From NCBI GenBank assembly GCA_902782785.1, contig CACZOH010000173.1, forward strand, positions 1-20,342: DNA of 20,342 bases. The letters run 5' to 3'. The notes under the pieces are model-generated. The model saw only the letters and a list, made by a program, of their open reading frames with translations. It searched no databases and was not told where the DNA came from. How positions within the stretch are numbered: the stretch's first letter is position 1; each line of letters begins with the position of its first letter. Source of the stretch: an uncultured Ruminococcus sp. (GTDB lineage Bacteria; Bacillota; Clostridia; Oscillospirales; CAG-272). Below are positions 15,819 through 20,342 of the stretch, piece after piece. The position numbers and the translations under genes are program-made.

Positions 15819-18800
15819 TTACTGTTTTACCGTTATTTCATATTCTTCCGTTTTATCCAGATCCAAAACGAATGAGAACGAATACGTTCCGTCTTCGTCA
15901 AGATATACCTGATATCCGTCGTAACCGTTTGTACCGGAGACGACGTATTCTTCCTGTTTTCCGTTATTGTTGACCGTTATTTCCGGTTTTTTATAATCTG
16001 TGAATCCGTAAACCCTTACGGCGCATTTGTTTTTACCGCCGCTCAGTCTGAACGTAACAGCGTTGTTTTCAGCTTTGACGGAGGGAATAAAACGGTCGTC
16101 ATATTCCTTGCCCGTTACTGCGGTAATTCTGTACGGATCCAGACAACTGTCCTCTCTTACGTTTATTACGTTGTCGTCGTTCTTGCTTGTTCCGTAGCCC
16201 CAGGGCATAAGGATTATGTCAAGGTCAAGTACGTCGCCTTTTTTAAGCGTAGTATCGCCTAAATCAAGCGAAAGAGAACCGTGATTGAGCGATCCGTCGT
16301 ATACGTCCTTGAATACAAAGCCGCCGTCGTATTTTTTGCCGCCGACCGTTATGTCGCTTCTCATCACCAAAAGCGCAAAGTTTACGGAATCCGTTTGGTT
16401 TCCGCCGAAATAATCGTAATACGGATACTCGCGACCGAGCTTTATTATCCTCGTGCCGGTTTTCGCTTTTTCTGTCACGCTGTTGTTATTCTCGTCAAGA
16501 TATCCGACCTTTGAATACGTTATTCCGCGTCCGTCGAATGTGAAGAACGAGAAATCGTTTTTGAAATCTTTTATTTTTACGTCGTCAAGTACTTCAAGCT
16601 TTATATTGTAATAAGTCCTGTTTTCGTCCGTATGAGGCATTTCCGTATGTCGGTACGTCGCTTTTATCTTTCCGTCGTCAGACAGATATTCCATTGAAAT
16701 GTCAGCGTATACGGGACCTGCGGAGATAATATCCGCGGTTTGACTTTCCGATTTATAATTGTTTCCTTCGCTGTCCGTATACTGCAGGAAATAGAGACGT
16801 CCGGCGCTTGTGTGCTGGGGCTGACCTGACCACAAAGGCGCGGAGTTCGAGCGAAAATCCGGAAGCGTCCAGCCGTCCTTACCGTATACGAAATAAGGCG
16901 CTATACAGTTCGTTTCCGTTACGCCGACGGACAGATGATAATACGATATATGGAATGCTATGAAAGAAAGCTGCTTCAACGGGAAATTGCCCCAGTTCTG
17001 ATACAGATGAAGCATGGTGAACTGTTTGTTTTCGTCAGCTTTTACAGTCAGCGGAACGTAGACCTCACCGTACGACGTATCCTTCGGATCGTATAACGGT
17101 TCCTCCTTTTCACCCATAAAGTTTTTGCCGACTTCAAGCGGGATGGGAAGCAAAAGATCGTTTTCGTCAAGCAGAGCGGCGGATTCAAGCTGACCACCGG
17201 GCTCGGCGGTCTGGATATATATCTTTCTGTCGACCGTGTTGTCGCCCGATACGAAAGCGTTGACCTTGTATTGTTTGTTCGGCTCTCTGTAATATGCTTT
17301 GTTGAAATCCGATCCGTTCAGCGTAAAGCGGTAAACTCCGGTCAAAGCATTATAACCCGCGTATTTTGAATTGTCGGTTCTTTTTACTATATATACGTCG
17401 GTAAGCGGATTTCTTTCTATATAAGCTTCTTTTCTCAAATCGTTGAACTGATGAGATGCGGTTGTATATATCCTTTGTCCGAAATATACGTCTCCGCCTT
17501 TTTTTACGGGTTTATCAAGGTTTATTCCGCGTGTGATTATATAATTTCCGTCTTTTAATTCGACTTTGATATCGCCGTTGTTTTCAATAGCCGGCATTAT
17601 TATTCCGTATATTCCGACGCCCTTGACGTCAAAGCCGACGTATTCCGTTGTTGTAAAGTCAAAACCGTCAAGCTCCGAAACCTCGCCCGAAGCGTTTTTC
17701 AGAACAAATTTCCTTACTGTATCAGCGGGAATGACGACGGACGTTTCAAATCTGCCTCCGCGTTCATAGTCTCCCGTCGCTACTATGCGGAGCACCTCGT
17801 GCATTTTATCGGAGAAAGTGTGATAAATGCGTTCAAGTGCAAACGGTACGGCTATATCTCCGCGTTTAATCGCCTTAAGCTCTTTGATTTCGATCAATTC
17901 GCCTTTCTGTGTTCCGCAGTCTATACGGAATGCGGTCACGTTTCCGGTGTAGTCGGGAACGGTCGATATAGGTACGATGACAGTATCCCAGTCACCGGGA
18001 GAGAAGCGGAAATCAACGTGCTGTTCGGAGTTGAAGCCGGGGTGAGAGCCCGCGGCTATATAGAAATTGCCGTTTGCCGCGTGTTCGGATTTTATCGTTA
18101 TCTGTACGGCGTCAAAATCATTTGTGCTGAAGTTGACGGCCGTTCCGAGATACGGGTCGTTTGAGTTTGTAACGGTAAATGATAATACGCCGTTGTTTTT
18201 TGAAACTTTGGTTACGTCGTTTCCGTTCCATTTACCTGATTTTGCGATTATATCATATGATTTCTCATTACCGTCGGATACCTTCTGACTGTCAACGCTC
18301 AAAAACGTCTGATCCAAAAAGCGGAAATCATAATAATAGTATCCTATTCGATGGGCGTTCATACGTCCGGAGTTTCCGAGAGCGGAGCTGTATACCTTGC
18401 CTTCGCCGTCCGTGATCGTAACGTCCATTGAGTTTTCAAAATACGCTTTTCCGTCTGCGTTGCAAAGCGCGGCAATTCGCTTGTCTTTAAGCGATAAAAG
18501 ATCGTAGAGCAAAGACATATTCTTATTCGTTATAAGAAACTGTTTTCTGCCCGGGTCTGTGAATTTGCCCTGTACGCCGTCGGCGAGCGCCCCTGCGTTC
18601 TTTATAGTACTGTTCCAGTCTGTGTTTTCAAAAGACGCTGCCGCGGGATCGATCGGGTCTTTTTCTTTTTTTTCGTAGTATACGGGTTCCTCGTCCACGA
18701 TTATTTCCTCCGTTTCAGGTTCTGTGACCGCTTCGGTTTCCGTTTCCGTCCCGGTCTCTGTTTCCGTGTCCTCTACAGGTTCGGTTTCTGTGACGTTTTT

Positions 18801-18896
18801 TGTCGTATCGATCTGCCCGGTCCCTTTACAGCCGGTAAGAACGGCAGGGAAAAGGAGCAGAAAGGCAAGCAGTAAAGAGAATACGCTTTTTTTCAT
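15819..18896 (-). CDS. Large surface lipoprotein, unknown family, tandem paralog next to lacZ
   Basis: A 1025-residue exported lipoprotein. Its signal peptide ends in LTGC (lipid-modified Cys23), followed by a Thr/Glu repeat linker (about 33-65) that spaces the rest from the membrane. Residues about 240-345 look like a galactose-binding or carbohydrate-binding jelly roll (FDAVQITIK, then GDWDTVIVPIS, then FRIDCGT). The C-terminal half (from about 559) is a strand-rich region with the conserved blocks GVTETNCIAPYF, DFRSNSAPLW and QPQHTS. The protein ends in a compact domain (GGKNKC, then NGYDGYQVY, then DEDGTYSFSF). No known catalytic motif was recognised. The C-terminal half is paralogous to the upstream gene, and lacZ follows in the same operon. 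Glycan binding or breakdown at the cell surface is inferred. GAGG precedes ATG 18896. Confidence 0.82.
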   Translation of the reverse strand: MKKSVFSLLLAFLLLFPAVLTGCKGTGQIDTTKNVTETEPVEDTETETGTETETEAVTEPETEEIIVDEEPVYYEKKEKDPIDPAAASFENTDWNSTIKNAGALADGVQGKFTDPGRKQFLITNKNMSLLYDLLSLKDKRIAALCNADGKAYFENSMDVTITDGEGKVYSSALGNSGRMNAHRIGYYYYDFRFLDQTFLSVDSQKVSDGNEKSYDIIAKSGKWNGNDVTKVSKNNGVLSFTVTNSNDPYLGTAVNFSTNDFDAVQITIKSEHAANGNFYIAAGSHPGFNSEQHVDFRFSPGDWDTVIVPISTVPDYTGNVTAFRIDCGTQKGELIEIKELKAIKRGDIAVPFALERIYHTFSDKMHEVLRIVATGDYERGGRFETSVVIPADTVRKFVLKNASGEVSELDGFDFTTTEYVGFDVKGVGIYGIIMPAIENNGDIKVELKDGNYIITRGINLDKPVKKGGDVYFGQRIYTTASHQFNDLRKEAYIERNPLTDVYIVKRTDNSKYAGYNALTGVYRFTLNGSDFNKAYYREPNKQYKVNAFVSGDNTVDRKIYIQTAEPGGQLESAALLDENDLLLPIPLEVGKNFMGEKEEPLYDPKDTSYGEVYVPLTVKADENKQFTMLHLYQNWGNFPLKQLSFIAFHISYYHLSVGVTETNCIAPYFVYGKDGWTLPDFRSNSAPLWSGQPQHTSAGRLYFLQYTDSEGNNYKSESQTADIISAGPVYADISMEYLSDDGKIKATYRHTEMPHTDENRTYYNIKLEVLDDVKIKDFKNDFSFFTFDGRGITYSKVGYLDENNNSVTEKAKTGTRIIKLGREYPYYDYFGGNQTDSVNFALLVMRSDITVGGKKYDGGFVFKDVYDGSLNHGSLSLDLGDTTLKKGDVLDLDIILMPWGYGTSKNDDNVINVREDSCLDPYRITAVTGKEYDDRFIPSVKAENNAVTFRLSGGKNKCAVRVYGFTDYKKPEITVNNNGKQEEYVVSGTNGYDGYQVYLDEDGTYSFSFVLDLDKTEEYEITVKQ
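18715..18800 (-). repeat. Low-complexity Thr/Glu-coding repeat in lipoprotein linker
   Basis: A run of degenerate hexamers, seen on the plus strand as variations of TTCCGT and TTTCTG, encodes alternating Thr and Glu just after the lipidated cysteine. It forms an extended, acidic stalk. The repetition could allow length changes by slippage, although units are imperfect. Confidence 0.55.
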
Positions 18897-18908
18897 AATA
18901 ACCTCATT

Positions 18909-20342
18909 TTATTTTTGTTCCAAACGCAGTTCGTATGAATCCGCCGCGTCCATATCTACTATGAATGAAAATGAATATGTTCCGTCCTCGTCGTAATATA
19001 CCTGATATCCGTCGTAGCCGTTAACGCCGGAAACGACATATTTTTCCCATTTGCCGTTTTTCATGACTGAAATATCGGGCTTTTTGTAATCGGTAAAACC
19101 GTATACGCGTACAACGCATTTGTTTTTACCGCCGGATACCGTAAATTCCGCCGTATTCTTTTTGGCTTTGAGCATCGGGATATACGTATCCTTTATTTCA
19201 ACGCCTGTTTTGATCTTAAGCTTGACGGGATCTATGCACGTATCCTGTCTTACATTTCTGACGTTATCGTCGTTCTGACTCTTGGATTCGCCCCACGGAA
19301 GAAGAATAAGATCGATATTGATTTTATCGCCCGCTTTCAGCGTTACGTTACCCAGATCGAGAGAAAGCTCTACGTGAGTCTGGGAAGAAATGCAGTTTTC
19401 ACGGAATATAAGATTGCCGATATATTTTTCTCCCCCGATCGTGATATCGCAGTTCTTTACGATAAACGCAATATTTACGGCGCCGGTGTTCTCGCTTCCC
19501 GGAACGGTGAAGTTCGGATCGAAGACGGAAACGTACGGATAATCGGTGCCGAGCTTTACAAGACGCGATTTTTTACGTTTCTGATCGACTTCTTCTATCA
19601 CCTGTTCATTGTTCTCGTTAAGATAACCTATCTTTCTGTATCTTGCGTTTGCGTAGCGGCTGTCAAAACGGAATATAGTGAAATTCTGATCGAAATTGTT
19701 TATGGTAACGTCTTCCTTTACGTTCATCCTTATCTCGTAAAGAGTTCTGTTTTCATCCGTCTGCGGAAGCTCCGTATGTCTGTATTCAACTTTTATCGCG
19801 CCGTCGTCGGACAGATAATCCATTTTCACGTCCGCGTATATCGGACCGGATGAGAGTATTTCGGCGCTCTGTGATTCCGACATATAAAACTTTCCTTTGG
19901 TTTCCTTATAATAGCTTAGGAAATAGAGCTTACCGGTCGAGGTATGCTGAGGCTGTGAGTTCCAGAGCGGAGCGGAGTTGGAGCGGAAATCGGGCAGAGT
20001 CCAGCCGTCTTTTCCGAATACAAAGTAAGGAGCTATGCAGTTCGTCTCCGTTACGCCTATGGATAAATGATAGTAAGGCTGAACGAAGCTTATAGACGAA
20101 AGCTGCTTGAGCGGGTTTTTGCCCCAGTTCTGATACAGATGAAGGACAGTCAGCTTTCGGCTTTCATCCTTTCCGATGACAAGCGGCAGATACGCCTCGC
20201 CGCCGAACGAATTGTCACCCTGATCGTATTTTTTCTCCTCAAACTCGCCCGTGAAGTTTTTGCTGACCTGGACGGGTATGGGCAGGAGAAGCATATTGTT
20301 GTCAAGCGCCGCCGAGCATTCAAGCGCACCTGAGCTCGTATA
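18909..20342 (-). CDS. C-terminal part of a second large paralogous protein (start beyond window)
   Basis: Only the last 478 codons are present. The frame is open to the right edge, so a Met at 20294 is internal and not the start. It aligns throughout with the C-terminal half of the lipoprotein downstream: shared GVTETNCIAPYF, DFRSNSAPLW, QPQHTS, a TYRHTE/EYRHTE block, an ILMPWG/ILLPWG block and the same closing domain. Of 57 residues in the final GGKNKC-to-SFSF block I count 48 identical. The stop lies 12 nt before the next gene, so the paralogs are co-transcribed and lacZ follows. A lipobox for this copy would lie outside the window. Function is unknown, presumably glycan-related at the surface. 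Confidence 0.82.
   Translation of the reverse strand, partial: YTSSGALECSAALDNNMLLLPIPVQVSKNFTGEFEEKKYDQGDNSFGGEAYLPLVIGKDESRKLTVLHLYQNWGKNPLKQLSSISFVQPYYHLSIGVTETNCIAPYFVFGKDGWTLPDFRSNSAPLWNSQPQHTSTGKLYFLSYYKETKGKFYMSESQSAEILSSGPIYADVKMDYLSDDGAIKVEYRHTELPQTDENRTLYEIRMNVKEDVTINNFDQNFTIFRFDSRYANARYRKIGYLNENNEQVIEEVDQKRKKSRLVKLGTDYPYVSVFDPNFTVPGSENTGAVNIAFIVKNCDITIGGEKYIGNLIFRENCISSQTHVELSLDLGNVTLKAGDKINIDLILLPWGESKSQNDDNVRNVRQDTCIDPVKLKIKTGVEIKDTYIPMLKAKKNTAEFTVSGGKNKCVVRVYGFTDYKKPDISVMKNGKWEKYVVSGVNGYDGYQVYYDEDGTYSFSFIVDMDAADSYELRLEQK

Noticed and set aside
15326..15973. Plus-strand frame of 215 codons inside lacZ and the lipoprotein gene
   Set aside because: It is antisense to the N-terminal coding region of lacZ and crosses into the next gene; its product has no recognisable domain and there is no binding site.
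20294..20342. Met codon at 20294 as the start of the right-edge paralog
   Set aside because: The frame stays open to the edge, and the upstream 16 codons align with the other paralog, so the gene continues outside.
1..20342. CRISPR arrays, tRNA or rRNA genes, insertion sequences, prophage
   Set aside because: No regularly spaced direct repeats, cloverleaf-like sequences, transposase or phage motifs were seen on either strand.

Overview
The window looks like a chromosomal segment of an anaerobic, gut-type Clostridia (Bacillota), most likely in or near Oscillospirales or Christensenellales. Supporting signs are AGGAGG-type ribosome binding sites, a TTG start, moderate AT content, and lineage-typical families (DUF378, DUF4317, a HAAS/DUF1700-like plus DUF4097 pair, and a Firmicutes-type UvrA). 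The taxonomic call is inference from gene content, because no rRNA or taxonomic marker was compared. No tRNA, rRNA, CRISPR array, insertion sequence or phage gene was seen.

Layout. (1) 1-609, minus strand: trmB, cut by the left edge with only the last few residues missing. (2) 610-817: an AT-rich intergenic region with a promoter on each strand. (3) 818-2796, plus: a membrane pair, a HAAS/DUF1700-like protein overlapping a DUF4097 protein by 4 nt. (4) 2872-3126: a DUF378 membrane protein, followed by a hairpin terminator that overlaps a candidate promoter for the genes downstream. (5) 3173-12720, plus: a compact run of nine genes, four of whose junctions are ATGA overlaps. They are a Methyltransf_32-like methyltransferase, a D-2-hydroxyacid dehydrogenase fused to a four-helix membrane domain, a TrmN6-like tRNA methyltransferase, a small membrane protein, uvrA, a HIRAN-domain protein coupled to uvrA, a 91-residue unknown, a DUF4317 protein and an RlmI-like rRNA methyltransferase. 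(6) 12741-12787: a strong hairpin that can end transcription from both sides. (7) 12794-20342, minus: an apparent operon read right to left, made of two tandem paralogous large proteins (the upstream one cut by the right edge, the complete one a lipoprotein) and then a cytoplasmic GH2 beta-galactosidase (lacZ).

How the genes work together. The left 12.7 kb is a housekeeping and maintenance block with four SAM-dependent methyltransferases, three of them recognisable RNA modifiers, and nucleotide-excision repair (uvrA). The coupling of uvrA to a HIRAN protein suggests a DNA-damage accessory. The right 7.5 kb is a glycan-use locus: two related large proteins, at least one surface-anchored and carrying a galactose-binding-like region, are made with an intracellular beta-galactosidase. 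No transporter or regulator for it is in the window.

The points most worth a second look are the membrane-tethered dehydrogenase fusion, the uvrA-HIRAN coupling, the unknown tandem protein family next to lacZ, and the overlapping promoter/terminator at 3107-3167. I did not find one clearly new multi-gene system. These are candidates, and their family assignments rest on recognised motifs, not on searches.
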